Shown here: in pieces, positions 46,437-58,613 of the stretch
How positions within the stretch are numbered: position 1 is the stretch's first letter
Layout of the letters: every line of letters begins with the position of its first letter
Assembly (NCBI GenBank): GCA_027943335.1
Contig: BSBK01001114.1
Coordinates: 964,501-1,028,500 of the forward strand
Length of the DNA: 64,000 nt
Direction of reading: 5' to 3'
From: Chamaecyparis obtusa
Lineage: Eukaryota > Streptophyta > Pinopsida > Cupressales > Cupressaceae
The notes under the pieces: model-generated
What the model was told of the DNA's origin: nothing
Databases searched by the model: none
Seen by the model: the letters and a program-made list of their open reading frames with translations, nothing else
Program-made: the position numbers and the translations under genes

Positions 46437-47903
46437 ATGAGTTTTTTGGTGGTGGACATCCCTCCTAATTATGGGATGTTGCTATCTAGAAGGTGGAGTG
46501 CTTCCATGGGAGGAAGTTTACAATGTGATATGTCCTATGCCACTTTCAAGATTGAGGATCAGTTTGTCAAGATTGAGCGAGAACCAAGAGTATGCCACAT
46601 GATTGAGAGAAGTATTGACAATGAGACTACATGTTTTGTGGATATTGATATTAATGCTTTTAGTGCAGAGATCCATGTACTTGAGAGGGAACCTTTTTTG
46701 TCACCTATCTCTATTGAGGTAAGTGTTAATTTTTTGAAGGGAGATTTGTGGGTAATGTACTTTGATGGTGCACATTGCAAGGATGGACCAGGAGCAGGTA
46801 TTTTACTTATTTCTCCTAATGCAAACACCTACAAGTTTTCTTTCACATTGAATTTATTTTGTACCAACAATATAGCAGAATATGAGGCATTGTTTTTAGG
46901 ACTAAGGTTGGCACAAAAACATGGTATTAAGTGTTTAAGTGTTGTTGATGATTTTGAGTTGGTCGTGTCTCAAGTCAGGTCAGTATATGCTTCCAAGAAT
47001 AGAAGGTTAAAACAATATAGGAATGCAGTTTGGGATTTGATTGAACATTTTGATGCCTTCAATATTGAGTGGAAGGATAGGAGTAACAATAAGATGGCTA
47101 ACTTGTTAGCCAATATTGCAATCAATCCCAATGATATTACATTTACTGGTATCTCTAAAGTTGAGATTCAGGCTAGGCCTAGTGTACCAGACAATATTGA
47201 AAATTGGCAAATTTTTGATGATGATAATGATATCTTGAAGTTTATGAGTTGTGAAGATCAGTATCATGGTCAAGAATTTGATTGTTCAGCCTTGGTTGAG
47301 TCAGTAGAAGGAAAAGAGATTGTCTTTGGCAATGAGGTCATTCAAATTAGAACTAACAAGGTGCCCAAGGGGCTTGTTGTTTTGGAGACTATCTTTGATA
47401 ACCAGGATAGAGTTCAAAAGAATATCAAAAGAGAAGATCATGCTGATCTAGAGGAGATAAATCTTGGAACACATGATGCACCTAAGAAGGTATACATTGG
47501 TAGGGACATGTCTCACAATGTGAGAAAATCTTTGATTGAATTATTAAGAAAATTCAGGCATGTTTTTGCATGGTCATATGATGACCTAAAGGTTTATAGA
47601 GAGGACTTGTTTCAGCATATCATTCCTTTGAAAGAGGATGCTAAACCTTTCCAGCAAAAACAAAAGCCTATTAATCCCACTTTGGCACCTAAGATGCAAG
47701 AAGAACTAATGAAGTTGAGAGATGCTGGCATTATCAAGCCTATAAGGCATTCTTCTTGGGTGTCAAATCTTGTTCCTGTGAGAAAGAAGAATGGTGACAT
47801 TAGTCTTTGTGTGGACTTCAAGAATTTGAACATCAACTCATTAAAGGATAACTATTATCTGCCCAATATGGAAGCTATGTTGTCGAGAGTGACTGAATCA
47901 TAA
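46437..47903 (+). pseudogene. Element A archaeal-type RNase H joined to reverse transcriptase N-terminus
   Basis: 488 open codons, and the most unusual gene of the window. Residues 1-40 close the protease. Residues about 104-228 form an RNase H of the archaeal (RVT_3-like) type: YFDGAHCKDGPGAGILL (D110), NNIAEYEALFLGLRLA (E148), VVDDFELVVSQV (D172) and DRSNNKMANLLAN. The fourth acid is Asn (N222) where D is expected. After about 140 linker residues comes the reverse transcriptase N-terminus, with DLFQHIIPLKEDAKPF, IKPIRHSSWVSNLVPVRKK and LCVDFKNLN. It ends at TAA 47901-47903. The extra RNase H therefore lies before the reverse transcriptase. Confidence 0.88.
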
Positions 47904-48960
47904 CTAATGTCTATGATGGATGGTTTCTCTAGTTACAATTAGGTAATTGTAAAAGAATCAGAGCAATTCAAGACAACTTTCACAACACCTTGGGGGACAT
48001 ATGTTTATGTGAGAATGCCTTTTGGTCTCACAAATGCTGGTGCAACTTTTCAGAGGGCAATGGATGTTTCTTTTTCTGATTTTATCAATGATTTCCTTGT
48101 TCTTTATCAAGATGATTTAACTTCCTATTCCAAGAAGGAAGAAGACCATTGTACTCATTTAGAGAAAATATTTTTAAGGGCCTTGGAATATGGCATTTCA
48201 TTAAACCCAAGGAAATGTGCATTTGGTGTCACTGAAGGTTAGTTGCTTGGCCACTTAGTGGGGAAGCAAGGAGTTAGAATTGACCCTAAGAGGGTGGCAA
48301 CTATTGATAAAATTCAGAGGCCAAAAAGTGTTAAAGGGATTCAGTCCTTCTTTGGTCAAGTAAACTTCTTGAGAAGATTTGTAAAAATTTTTGTAGAGGT
48401 TACTAGACCTATTTCTAAGATGTTGAAGGGATCTACAATCAATTAGGAGGGTGAGCCTGATGAAGCTTTCAAAAATATCAAGCAGGCTATCAAAGATTCA
48501 CCAGTGTTAAGGCACCTAATTATAATGTCCCAATGCACATCTTTTCCTTTTCATCTTTTCACACTATTGTTGTAGTTTTGTTACAAAAGAATAAGGATGG
48601 TTTTGAGTAGCCTATTGCATTTTTTAGTAAATCTTTGCAGGCTACTGAATTGAAGTATGACATAAATTAGAAACAAGCATATGCACTTGTGAAGGTAGTC
48701 AAGGCTTTTAGGTGTTACTTGATGGGGGTAGTTGTGATTTCTTTTGTGCTAAGTGTAGTTGTCAAAGATATTTTCTCACAACAAGAGGTGTCTGGGAGAA
48801 GATGCAGATGGATCAATAGGATCCAAGAATTTAATGTTGACGTCTAGATTACCAAGTTGGTTAGAGGATAAGGATTGGCAAAACTGATGGCTCAATCCAA
48901 TCTTGATAGCAAATCAAGTAAATAATTCTGAAATTGATTATACATGTGACATGGATGATT
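47904..48960 (+). pseudogene. Element A reverse transcriptase core and Ty3-type RNase H (decayed)
   Basis: It continues the frame of the previous gene past stops: MPFGLTNAGATFQRAM, then the catalytic motif LYQDDLTSYSKKEEDHC (YQDD rather than the usual YLDD/YVDD), GISLNPRKCAFG and LLGHLVGKQGVRIDP. After a TAG near 48447 and a frameshift near 48510 comes RNase H remnant FSFSSFHTIVVVLLQKNKDGFE...PIAFFSKSLQATELKYD. Its first catalytic aspartate position is occupied by Phe. TAGs at 47940-47942 and 48240-48242 replace expected glutamines. Confidence 0.87.
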
Positions 48961-50221
48961 GTATCTGGTATCAAGATATTATCTACTATTTGAGAAACAT
49001 GAAATGTCTAGCAGGAATGAATGATAATAAGAGGAGGACATTGAAATTATAGGCCTTCAAGTATGTAATTGTGAAACGTAAATTGTATAGAAAGAATTTA
49101 GATTGCTTACTTTTGAAATGTGTGGATGAAGATCAGGCTAACAAGTTGTTGAAAGAAATGCATGAGGGAGTTTGTGGTGGGCATTATATGGGTAAAACAA
49201 CTACTCAAAAAGTCTTGAGAGCAAGATTCTAGTGGCCCACAATATTCAAGGATTTAGAATAGTTGGTAAGGAGGTGTGATGCTTGTCAAAAGTTCTCTAG
49301 TAAGCTTAAACTTTTAGGTAACATGCCATTAAAACTAGTAGAAGTACAAGCTCCTTTCCAACAATGGGGAATAGATTTCATTGGGGAGATACCAAACAAG
49401 TCAAGTGGGGGACACTCATGGATCTTAGTTGCCACTAATTACTTTACAAAGTGGGTAGAAGCTATACCTACAAGAAATTCAACTAGTAAGGTGGCAATTG
49501 ATTTCTTGTTGAACAATATTGTTACAAGGTTTGGTTTCCTTGAGAGGATAGTTAGTGATAATGCCGTGTGCTTTAGGTTTGCTAAATATAAGGACTTTTG
49601 CAAAGGTTTAGGAATTCAGATTTCTTATTCCTCACCTTATCATCCACAAGGAAATGGACAAGCAAAATCTACTAATAAGAGTTTGATTAAAATCCTAAAG
49701 AGGATTCTTGAAAAGAATAAGAGGGCATGGAATTCAAATCTGCCATTAGCTATATGCATTGATAGGGTAACTGTGAAGAGGGAAATTGGTTGTGCACCCT
49801 TTGACCTAGTATATGGAATACATGCAAGGATGCCACAAAATAATCTACTAGAAATGTACAGGTTTCTTCAGTTATATGATGATGATATAGATGATGAAAT
49901 GTAGTTGAGAATTGAGGATCTCATCAGGCTGGATGAAACTAGAAGGGAGTCAGCTGCAAGGAATGTCAAGTTGCAATTGCAAATCAAGAACCTATATGAT
50001 AGGAAGGCTACGGAGAGGAAGTTTGAGCCTGATGACCTAGTGTTAATTTGGAATGCCAGATTGGAGGATAAAGGAAAACATGGTAAGTTTGATCCTATCT
50101 AGCTAGGGACATATCTAATTCATGAGAAGTGGGGCCAAGATTTATACATTGTGAAAGAGTTGAATGGTGAAGTTCAAGAATTTTCAGTTCATGGACAATT
50201 CTTGAAGCAATACTTCAATTG
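48961..50221 (+). pseudogene. Element A integrase (decayed)
   Basis: The zinc-binding region reads MHEGVCGGHYMGKTTTQKVL...RRCDACQKF across two TAGs. The catalytic core has WGIDFIGEIPN (first D) and VSDNAVCF (second D). The third residue, normally Glu in GQAESTN, is Lys (GQAKSTN near 49660), so the enzyme is catalytically dead even without the stops. The C-terminal part reads LIRLDETRRESAARN and LYDRKATERKFEPDDLVL. It ends near 50221 with QFLKQYFN. TAGs at 49902-49904 and 50099-50101 interrupt it. Confidence 0.9.
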
Positions 50222-50433
50222 AAGGTATTTTGTTTTCCATGAACAGTAGTTAGGTTTGTATATGTTGTAAATTTTATAAATAAGTTGCTTTCCCCTATCA
50301 TGTTTTGTCCTGGTCTGTAGGGTTTTGGTCTTTTTTCTCTCTGTTGTCAGTTGTCCAGTGGGATGGTCTACTTTAACTAGTGATTATAAGTCCTTTCTAT
50401 ACTTGCAAGAGGCATACATCCCCAGATAGAGCC

Positions 50434-53006
50434 ACTATTAGCATGTGTAAAAAATTTCATGGCTCTAGCCCTTTTCTTCTTGTCTCTGTAGTTGTTTTTA
50501 GGTCTCTGGCATAAACCCTTAGTTCAAATTTTTGAAAAACTAGCCATTGTATTGAAAACCCTTTTTGTAATGCCCTGGCCTTGTTATAATTTCGTGTTAC
50601 TTTATTCAGGCCACTTAAAGGTCCTTTAACGCATGTGCTTATTTGTTATCCCTTTGTCACATGATCACATGAACCTTTTTCATGTTATGCGATCTTGCGA
50701 CTAATGTTTTTCGGGCCCCTTTTAATAATTGCTAGTTTTCCTAAGTCTACAAGCCCGATGGTGCTTTAATTTTTCCTAAGTCTCAGTGATTAATATTTCC
50801 TATGTTTTGGCTTAAATATTTCCTTGGCCCAGCTTTGACACCATCTTAATCCTATGGTTGTTGTAAGTTCACAAGGGTTTTGTTAGAAGCTTGTGATCTT
50901 ATGATGGCTATTGATTCTCTTTATGACATGGCATTTCAAACTGTGGGTCCAGGGTGACATGTATGCACAAATGGAAGCTTCTCATTGGTCCATGTATTAG
51001 TACATTGGCAATTGTCAGTGGGACCTAGTTTCTGGATGCATTAGAGGGTCCTGACATTGTCAAAAAATCAACGACGAGTGCATGATCTTATGGGATGTGT
51101 CAGAGGTTTAAGATCATGTGACATCTGTCGATTCTACCTTTTCAAGGTGGATAATGTGCGGTAGGTCCACATGCCAAGTGTGTTGATTTGGTAGTATCTA
51201 ATTGGTCCATGTAGTGTGACTGGATATCTTGTTAGCGGGGCCAGGTTTTTTGAGGTTCAGCAGGTTCTGACACTTGTAGAGCATCAACGGTCGGTGTGTA
51301 ATCTGATGGGTCTTTTCTGACACATGCAAACTTAAGATAGTCATTGATCTCTTTTAGTGTTAGAGGGTTGTCAAGGTAGGGTAAGATTCTTCATTTGATG
51401 GTTGTCTTATGATCTAGAGGAATCTTGGAGGTCTATGCAAAGATGAGACAACCGTCGATTTTCTTGATGCGGGCCCAGTAAAGTTTCTCGGTCTTTTTGG
51501 CGATTTAGATAAAGCCTTGGTGGCACCGACAAGTTTCCAAGGGGTTCGCTTGTTTGCTAAGAAAGATGAGAGTTCTCTAAATGGTTTAGTGACTTAGCAA
51601 ACAAGCATTCACGTAATAGCTAAATAATTTTGTGGTATTATAAAGTATTATGTGAATGGTTGATTCCCTTCAATCGCCAAGTCGCTAAATGTGACTGAGG
51701 TCATATTAAAAGGTAAAGACATTAAACCCATGAAATAAAAGGATTGGATGGTCATGACTTAAAGTTGACCTAATTTCAAATGTCGACTACCGATTCATTG
51801 TTGGTGCCATGATTATGACGGTTGCCATTTAAATTCAAATTTATGAGGGTTTCTTGCGACCAAAAGGACTAAAATTCAATGCAGAAGTGACTGAAGCTAG
51901 TAAGAGATGATTTGTTTTCCATTACAGTGTGGTCCAAGGTGTGCAATGATCATTTGCAGGGGTTTGTACTATGTTTTGTTTGTGCTTGAGGCATGTTGTA
52001 GGTGGCCAAATAGGTTGACATATTGGGCATTGTTGTGGTTCTCAGTACTTTCTCAGTGGTATTATCATAATTGAGGATCACTTCAGGATCTTTTTTCTAC
52101 TCGTTGCCTGGGTTTCTTCCCCTACATTTAAATTCTTGACTATTTCAGCTGGTTGGGTGGTTAAAACCCTAACCCTAGTTATCCGTAGCTTGTTGCAACC
52201 TATTTTGGGTTTCCAAGATGACTAGGGGGTATATATGATAGCTTTTTTATTTTGTAGGCATTCCAAAACTTTCTTTTTGGTCCCTAGTTGTTGATGGTAT
52301 TATACTGAAAGAGGAGCTAGATTTTGGGTCTTTTTCATATCTTTGTGTTGTTTTGATTGTATATTGATCCTGAATATGTTAATGAGAATGCTATTGAGTT
52401 CCAATCTTGCATTTGTGTATGTCTTCTTGTTTCAGTTCTCAGTTCATATATGTTAGTGTTACAAAGTGTATTAGCATATGGTAAACAAAGAGTATTGTGA
52501 AGTCATCTCTGAGTTCCTAAAAAAGTTAGGATTAAAGTCTTTTAGGTGATTTCAGTGAGTTTACAACCCAAATAAGAATCTGATGTCCATGTGTTTGAGG
52601 GAGAGGGGTAGTAGGAAAAGCACTTATTCTGAGCCCAAGAGTGTTTGATTTAAGATCTTCAGTAGATATATGTAATTGGGTGACTTTTTTCCCCAGGTTA
52701 AGGCACTGGTCCATCCTCTGGGGGCATTTCATTATCATCAACCACACACACATCTAAATGATAAAGTCTTTAATCAATTGGTAAGGGGTATAGTTGTATA
52801 TTTTTTTGACACTCCTTTGGAGAAGTGAGTCAAGGGTACACCTACCTGAGCTTTAAGGCTCAAAGTGTAGGAGGATCTCATTGTTGATCCTTGTTAATTG
52901 GCCTTCTTCCTTCTAGACTTTGGAGTGGCGATAGAGTCAAAGTTATATTAAAGTTATCCATCAAAGTATAAATCTACAAGTTGAAGATCAAAGGGAACTC
53001 CCAACA
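50434..53006 (+). repeat. Element A 3' LTR
   Basis: 2573 bp, ending CTCCCAACA. It contains, at 51735-51765, the uninterrupted sequence (GATGGTCATGACTTAAAG) into which D inserted in the other copy. Modules with GTGGG(A/T)CC, ATTGGTCCA and CATGATCTT...AAGATCATG (51081-51119) recur. It also has AAACCCTAACCCTA near 52165, too short to mean a telomere tract. The preceding 50222-50433 is untranslated and lacks an obvious purine tract. Confidence 0.9.
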
Positions 53007-54930
53007 TGTGCATTTTAAAATCCTTCAGTTGCCAAATCTCTGATTCCTGGAAGTTAACCCCTTAACATTTAGTGATCCCACGAGTGGTTACCATTTTAGT
53101 TGGTGGTCTCGGTTTAGTGGCCAAGTCAAGATTCTAGATCCAATGGTTGTCACATGAGTTGATGGCCTCAGAAGATTCCATGAGATCTTGTGACAATTGT
53201 CGATATTCCTTCCTATAGTATGTTCATTTGTCAGTGGGTCCTGCCACGTAGTCTGAGTTGTGCATTTGTGATTGGTTAGGGTTGGTGATGTGGCACCATG
53301 TCAGTGTGGTCCTGGTCTGGTGGTGATGTCGACATTGATCTAACGGTTGGCACATGATCTGAAGGAGCTTTTCTAACACATGAGATCATGCCACAGCCAT
53401 TGATCTTAGTTTATCTCTAGGCTCAGTCAGGCGGGTCCTCAATTTTTGACGTGCTCATTCTTCATTGGTTGGCCAGGTGACAACTAGGATCTGTCAGTGG
53501 GACCCTATCAGAAGGTCTACAGATGTGTCAAAAAGGAAAAGATCTATGGTGGTCGCATGATCTCATAGAATCTTCTAACCCTATGAGATCATGTGACAAC
53601 CATCTGATGAGAATCTCTGAGTCGTGGGTCTGATGTGCTACCTAGCGCTGATGTGCTTGCATATGATTAGCTACTATATGATGATGGGGACTCATTTTTC
53701 AGTTTGATGTGTCATGGGGTCCCAGCTCTAAAGGGATCAGTAGTTGGCACATGATCTAAAGGAATATTCAGGGGCCATGAGATCATGCACCCGTCATTAG
53801 ATTGGAATCCATTTCTCAGTGGGTCCGTTGTTAGAGCTTGCCGAGGTGTTTTGCTGATGGGGTGGTCAGTGTGAATGAAGGATTTCCAAGTGGTGAATGG
53901 GCCCAGGGTTAGAAAACATTAAATGAATCATCAACTAAAGGGTTATCTCATGTTCACTAGACTTAACTAGGGTTGGTTAAAACAATTAGGGGTCCTACAA
54001 CCAATAAGAAAAAGGTAACCTAAGGTGAGCTTGAGGTTAATTTTGCAGATGAATGGTTCCTGGGTAAATAAGAAGATCTAATGGTCATGTTTTAAAAGGA
54101 GGTTGAGATTTAAATGTTGGTCGTCGACAGAGGAAAAGTATGGTGCCACCTACTAGCCATTAACATTTAAATTCATATTTATTTCTTTGCAGGGTTTTGG
54201 CTAGGTTTTGATCTAATAGTCATTTGCGATAGAGTGGGTAGATAGAATTTATGTCTTCAGGACATCTGCAGTTGAAGAAGATGATGACAAGGGTCTAGGT
54301 GGCCATCTTTGGTCATTTCTTGTTTTCTGAGAGTACCAAATCAGTGCATTCATGGTAAGACTTTGTGCAAGAGAGGTAGATGAGCTCGGGTTGCTTGTCT
54401 GCAGGCTGATTGTAAAGTACAGGGAGGGGCACTCAAAGAAATATCTAATTGGCTATGATTTTGCAGAGATATATTTATGATCAGACTTGATAGAACTAGG
54501 GTTTATCATTATTCTAATGTAAAATTCTCTAAACCTAGTTAGATTTTTTGACTCTTGCCTGTGTGCAAGGACGAGGTATATATTGTATTTTTGGAGCTTT
54601 GAAAGCAGAGAGTTAGACAATTGTAGAAGAATTCCACTTTTCTTAAGGGTCATCTATGGTATCATTTCTACCCTCTGGCTTATATAGTTGTAAATATTTC
54701 ATTGATAATTCAAATATTGTAGAGGTATTTTGTGACAATTCTTCATGTCCCTATGCTTCCTTATCTGAATTCTCTCTTAGTGAATTGAAGTATATGTTTG
54801 TTTTCAGTGATATTTAGGGTTCCTGATCCCTCTCATTTTTTGTAACTATGTGTGTTACTATGTTTGATTTTATTTGAAGGCTCTTGTGTGTATACTTCAA
54901 CCCCCTGACCATCTTGTCTCAATCCTACAC
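53007..54930 (+). repeat. Element B 5' LTR, second part
   Basis: It continues the LTR from 34094 after A's end and matches 62088-64000 throughout. The true LTR end is at or beyond 54930, because the window closes at the matching position of the 3' copy (TTACAC). A possible TATA motif GGTATATATTG lies near 54574. No clear TGG primer site is seen after it. Confidence 0.88.
53141..53805 (+). repeat. four ~200-bp modules with CATGATCT/AGATCATG dyads in element B 5' LTR
   Basis: The landmark TGAGATC(A/T)TG falls at 53181, 53381, 53584 and 53779, spacings 200, 203 and 195. It is preceded 20-40 bases earlier by CACATGA(T)CT in each module, forming an imperfect hairpin. Associated words are AACGGTTGGC or TGGTTGTC upstream and (A/G)ACAA(T/C)CAT or ACAGCCATTGAT downstream. 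The same four modules stand in the 3' LTR at 62253, 62451, 62654 and 62848. Confidence 0.82.
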
Positions 54931-55353
54931 CGAGTTGCAGAAGCTAATGTCTGCTTGTAGATAGTAGGTTGTGTCATTTGTTCAGGCCCTCCTATGAATT
55001 ACTTATGCAAGCCTATTCAGTGAGTTGTGATCTCCTAGACCTAAGTACTTCATTGGCCTCATCCCTCTATGCTGCAATTCACACCCTAATTTTGGTGTAT
55101 CACCTAGTAGGTATTTTTCTTTCAGTCATTTCCCTTTCCAAGCATTCCTTCTATCCCTTTCCCTCAAAAGTTTACTTTCATGTCTAGAAGAAAATTAAGG
55201 TGATTATCCAAGAGGAACCAGCCTAGAACCTAGGGGTCTCATCTTAGTTAGCATAGGTCCCACAACCTGGAGATGATTCCCATGTTATACTAGGTTATCA
55301 AGACTATGAAAGCTTGAAACAAGGGTTCAAACTTAGTGTATAACATTTCTAGC
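54931..55353 (+). other. Element B leader between LTR and gag
   Basis: The LTR end and primer site must lie here but cannot be fixed. No other feature is seen. Confidence 0.5.
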
Positions 55354-57060
55354 ATGCCTGGTGGGATAAAGATTAGATTGAAGTTTAAAGGTGTTCCTAT
55401 TGGTTCATCTTTGAAAGATTATGTTATCTCCGATATAAAGATTTCATAATGTATACTTTTAGAAGTTGTTCTATCAAGTATATCTGGTGACTCCACTGAT
55501 TTCAAAGATCTAGGCTAAACTTGTTCAAGGTTTATGCGAAAGATTGAGACTAGGAGCTCAAACCCCACTAAATTTTCAGAGTTTCCCTCAAAAAGAAATC
55601 ATAAAGGTAGGACAACTCAAAGAACATCCCCTATAAGGAGAGTTCATTCTACACCTCCTAATACCTTAGAAAGGATACCTTTTCCCTTTCATTCTAGAAG
55701 AAGAGGCAGGTCTCTAACCAGAGATCTAGAAGAGGATTCAAGTCTAGCACCAAATACAGCTCATATAGTTGTTAATCTTCAGATTCCAACTCCTACAATG
55801 GCTAGATAGTTTGCTTTTGCACCTTTCAACCAAGGGAGCCCATTAGCCTTTGCTCAACATCATAATGTGCCCTTGGTGGAATTAAAGATTATACCTAATT
55901 TCACTGGTGAAAAGCAGACAACTGCTTTTGAGCACATAAGAGATGTGACCACTATCTGTAGCATAAACAATATTACTCAAGAAGATGTGGCCACAAAATT
56001 ATTAGTAGCCTCGCTAAAAGGTAAGGCTCTTGAATAGTTTAGAACTCTAAATGTTGGTTCTATTACTTCATGGGATGAATTAGGAGATGCATTGAGTAAG
56101 CATTTTGAGGATAAATCAGATAACTTGTCTCTAGTTGAGTAGTTAACAACCATTAAGAGAGACCCTCAAGAACAGATGATAGATTACAATAGTAGATTCC
56201 TCAAAACATGGAATAGAATTCCAGTCTCTATAACACCATCATCTGACCATGCTTTCCTATACTACTTGCAAATTCTAAATGGTCAAATTTTTGTCATGAC
56301 TGCTAGAAGGCCTGAAAATTCCTTAATCCAAGCAGGTATGATTGCTAGAAGGCCTCCTATGCCCATCTTTCCTAGCCTTCAACCCCTTGCATCTTCCCCA
56401 GTACCCCCATTTACCCCTATTCCCACCATATTAGCACCTCAAGGTAGTACCATTCAAGAACTAACAACTAGTTTCTCTCAAGAGCTGCAAGAGATAAAGA
56501 ATAGCCAATAGAGCAATCAGCAAGAAATGACAAACTTATTGCAGACCTTAACTAAAGAAATTACAAATCTAGAGAAGCAAGGTCAATGAATTAGACCACC
56601 ATTTCAGTCACAAGGCCAAGGTCCTAATTAATCATATTAGAATCAAGGATAGTCTTATCAAAAAAATAGGCCACCATACCAAGGAGGCTATCAAGGACAA
56701 AGGCAAAGTTTTAATCAAAGACCATTCCAACCATATACCCCTGCACCTCTAGATTATGCAAATTCAATGAGGGATATGGTTCCTAGTCAAAATAATGTGG
56801 CTATGGAGAATGAATGGTGCTTTCCTTGTAATCAGCCTCATAATCAGGCCACATGTTCAAATGGATCGATGAACCAAGCTCTAATGGTTCAAAATGCCTC
56901 ACAAGCTCAATCAGAGGCTTCATCCAGTGGGTCAGTGCCTCAACAAGAATAACAAGAGCATGAGACTACTCTCTTTAATTGGGAGCAACCAGACTTCAAT
57001 GGAGTCAATGATGAAGTTACTTTTGTTGCCTATACAAGAGAAAAAAGAAGAGCTTAGGAC
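55354..57060 (+). pseudogene. Element B gag (decayed)
   Basis: The ATG at 55354 (MPGGIKIRLKFKGVP) opens a frame that continues through two TAAs to 55534 and on to at least 58494. It has a basic Arg-rich stretch, the capsid domain with IIPNFTGEKQTTAFEHI and VATKLLVASLKGKALE, and a linker rich in Pro and Gln. The zinc knuckle reads EWCFPCNQPHNQATC (56812-56856, C-x2-C-x3-H-x4-C). Stops at 55807, 56036 and elsewhere are TAG at likely Gln or Trp positions. The family match to Athila/Tat-like gag rests on this knuckle. Confidence 0.88.
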
Positions 57061-58104
57061 ATGGAGAGAGTAGATTCCAATGCCAAAGCCACTACATCTA
57101 TAGAGCCACTATAGCAAGCTACTCCCATCACACCTAAGGAGGCTCCTGTCATTACAAGCAAAGAAGGACAACATTCTAAAGAAGTGGAGCCCATCATGGT
57201 GAAAGCACAACAAAGAGTAAACACTATGACACCTTTCAACATTGTAGACAACATGAAAAAGGTGAATGTCACCATGTCTATGTGGGACTCTTCGGCTCTT
57301 CCAGGATAGCCTAAAATTTTGAAGAAGGCCATGACTGAAGTAACAACTCCTCAACCTGCAAAAGAAGCTGCAAAGCCAGTGTTGGTTAACACTAATCAAG
57401 AAAAGGAGGCTCCAAGTAGCAACTCCAAAGGCAATGCCACACAAGGTAGCAACTCAAAGCCACCTCGCTTTTATGTATCTCTAATTATTGGAAAATATTT
57501 AGTGCATAATTGTATGGTAGATAGTGGAGCTACCAGCACTGTAATGCCTAAGAAAGTAGCTGACCAATTAGGACTAAAGTATGAACCCTTTCAAAAGAAG
57601 GTTACATAGCTTGATGGATCCTCAGTCAATACTATAGGTGTGGCTAAGGATACTAGTCTAATCCTACATGCTAGTCCTAATTTCTCCATCCTCCTTTATA
57701 TATACATCATATATCTCCCTGCATTATTTGCTATATGTCTTTCAGGGGAGTTTACATCCAAGATAGGAGGTTACCTATCTTCTTACTAGTCTCACATGCT
57801 TTTTCATACAAGGTATGGTACCAAGGTCACCATTAAATCAAAACTATTGGTAGCACACCATATAGAACCATATGTGTCCAATACCATCAATGTAAACTAC
57901 CCTATATTTGATAACAGTGACTTCCAAACCATTAGTGAAGCAAACACTAAGATAGAAAGTATCCCTGATATTTTTCTAGATGAAAGAGCTTTAGAGGCCC
58001 AAGAAATTTTTGTTTCAAATTTTGGTTTGGGAAGTTATTTAATACAAGAAAGTGGATCCATAGAGCCAAGCCTTCTCAAAGAAGACACTGATTCAAAGGA
58101 TTAG
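57061..58104 (+). pseudogene. Element B protease (decayed)
   Basis: It is in frame with gag. The protease core reads FYVSLIIGKYLVHNCMVDSGATSTVMPKK near 57470-57556 (D-S-G-A intact). TAG at 57607-57609 and 57787-57789 break it. The second half (57796-58104) is poorly conserved against element A. Upstream 57061-57320 is a hydrophilic linker. Confidence 0.8.
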
Positions 58105-58494
58105 AATAATTAGGTTTGGGAACTATTTTTTGATGGAGCTAGAAGTAGACATGGTTCTAGTGGTGGTGCTATGCTAGCATCCCCAAAAGGAGAAAGGTAT
58201 TATACTACCTTTAGATTTAGTTTCTCCTACACTAGCAATACTACAAAGTATGCAAGTCTAGTCAATGGACTAGAGTGGGCTAGAAAAAGAGGGCTTAAGG
58301 CCTTAAAAGTTTATGGTGATAGTGAATTAGTTGTCAGCCAAGTGAGAGGGATAAGTGAAACCAAGAATGACACCTTGAGAGCATACAAGCATAGATTTTG
58401 GGATGCAATTGAATATTTTTGTGCTTTCAATATTGTCTCTATCCCTAGGAAGCTAAACCAAAATGTAGATAGGTTAGCTGCTGTTGGATCTTAG
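58105..58494 (+). pseudogene. Element B archaeal-type RNase H, upstream of reverse transcriptase
   Basis: The second case of the extra RNase H before reverse transcriptase. It reads WELFFDGARSRHGSGGGAML (first D), TTKYASLVNGLEWARKRG, VYGDSELVVSQVRG (third acid D) and KLNQNVDRLAAV (fourth acid D kept). The Glu expected in the A-E-Y-E-A-L block is Lys here (T-K-Y-A-S-L), so this copy has lost one catalytic residue. Element A instead lost the fourth. A frameshift near 58510-58530, at a run of eight A, separates it from reverse transcriptase. Confidence 0.87.
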
Positions 58495-58613
58495 TATGAT
58501 ATTCCAAATAGCATTTAAAAAAAATAGACCAATAGCATATCAAAGTGATTGTCAGACCTTCTATTCCTAATAATGATGTCAATTGGCAAGTGTTTGACAA
58601 TGATGAATAAATT

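Larger units (their letters stand above)
34095..53006 (+). mobile_element. Element A: Tat-like gypsy retrotransposon with early archaeal-type RNase H
   Basis: Spans 18.9 kb including nested element D (about 12.5 kb without it). The LTRs are about 2.57 kb each and end CCCAACA (3' copy) or CCCAATA (5' copy). Domain order: gag with zinc knuckle, protease, archaeal-type RNase H, reverse transcriptase (YQDD), Ty3-type RNase H, integrase. B's intact 3' LTR near 62070-62100 shows the pre-insertion sequence. The left edge is fuzzy within a few bases because neither LTR copy starts with a clean TG. The presumed duplication TGTGC (right flank) is CATGC on the left. Confidence 0.88.

Noticed and set aside
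42188..52180. AAACCCTAACCCTA as an interstitial telomere
   Set aside because: Only two units, present at the same place in both LTRs of A (near 42188 and 52165). It is part of the LTR sequence.
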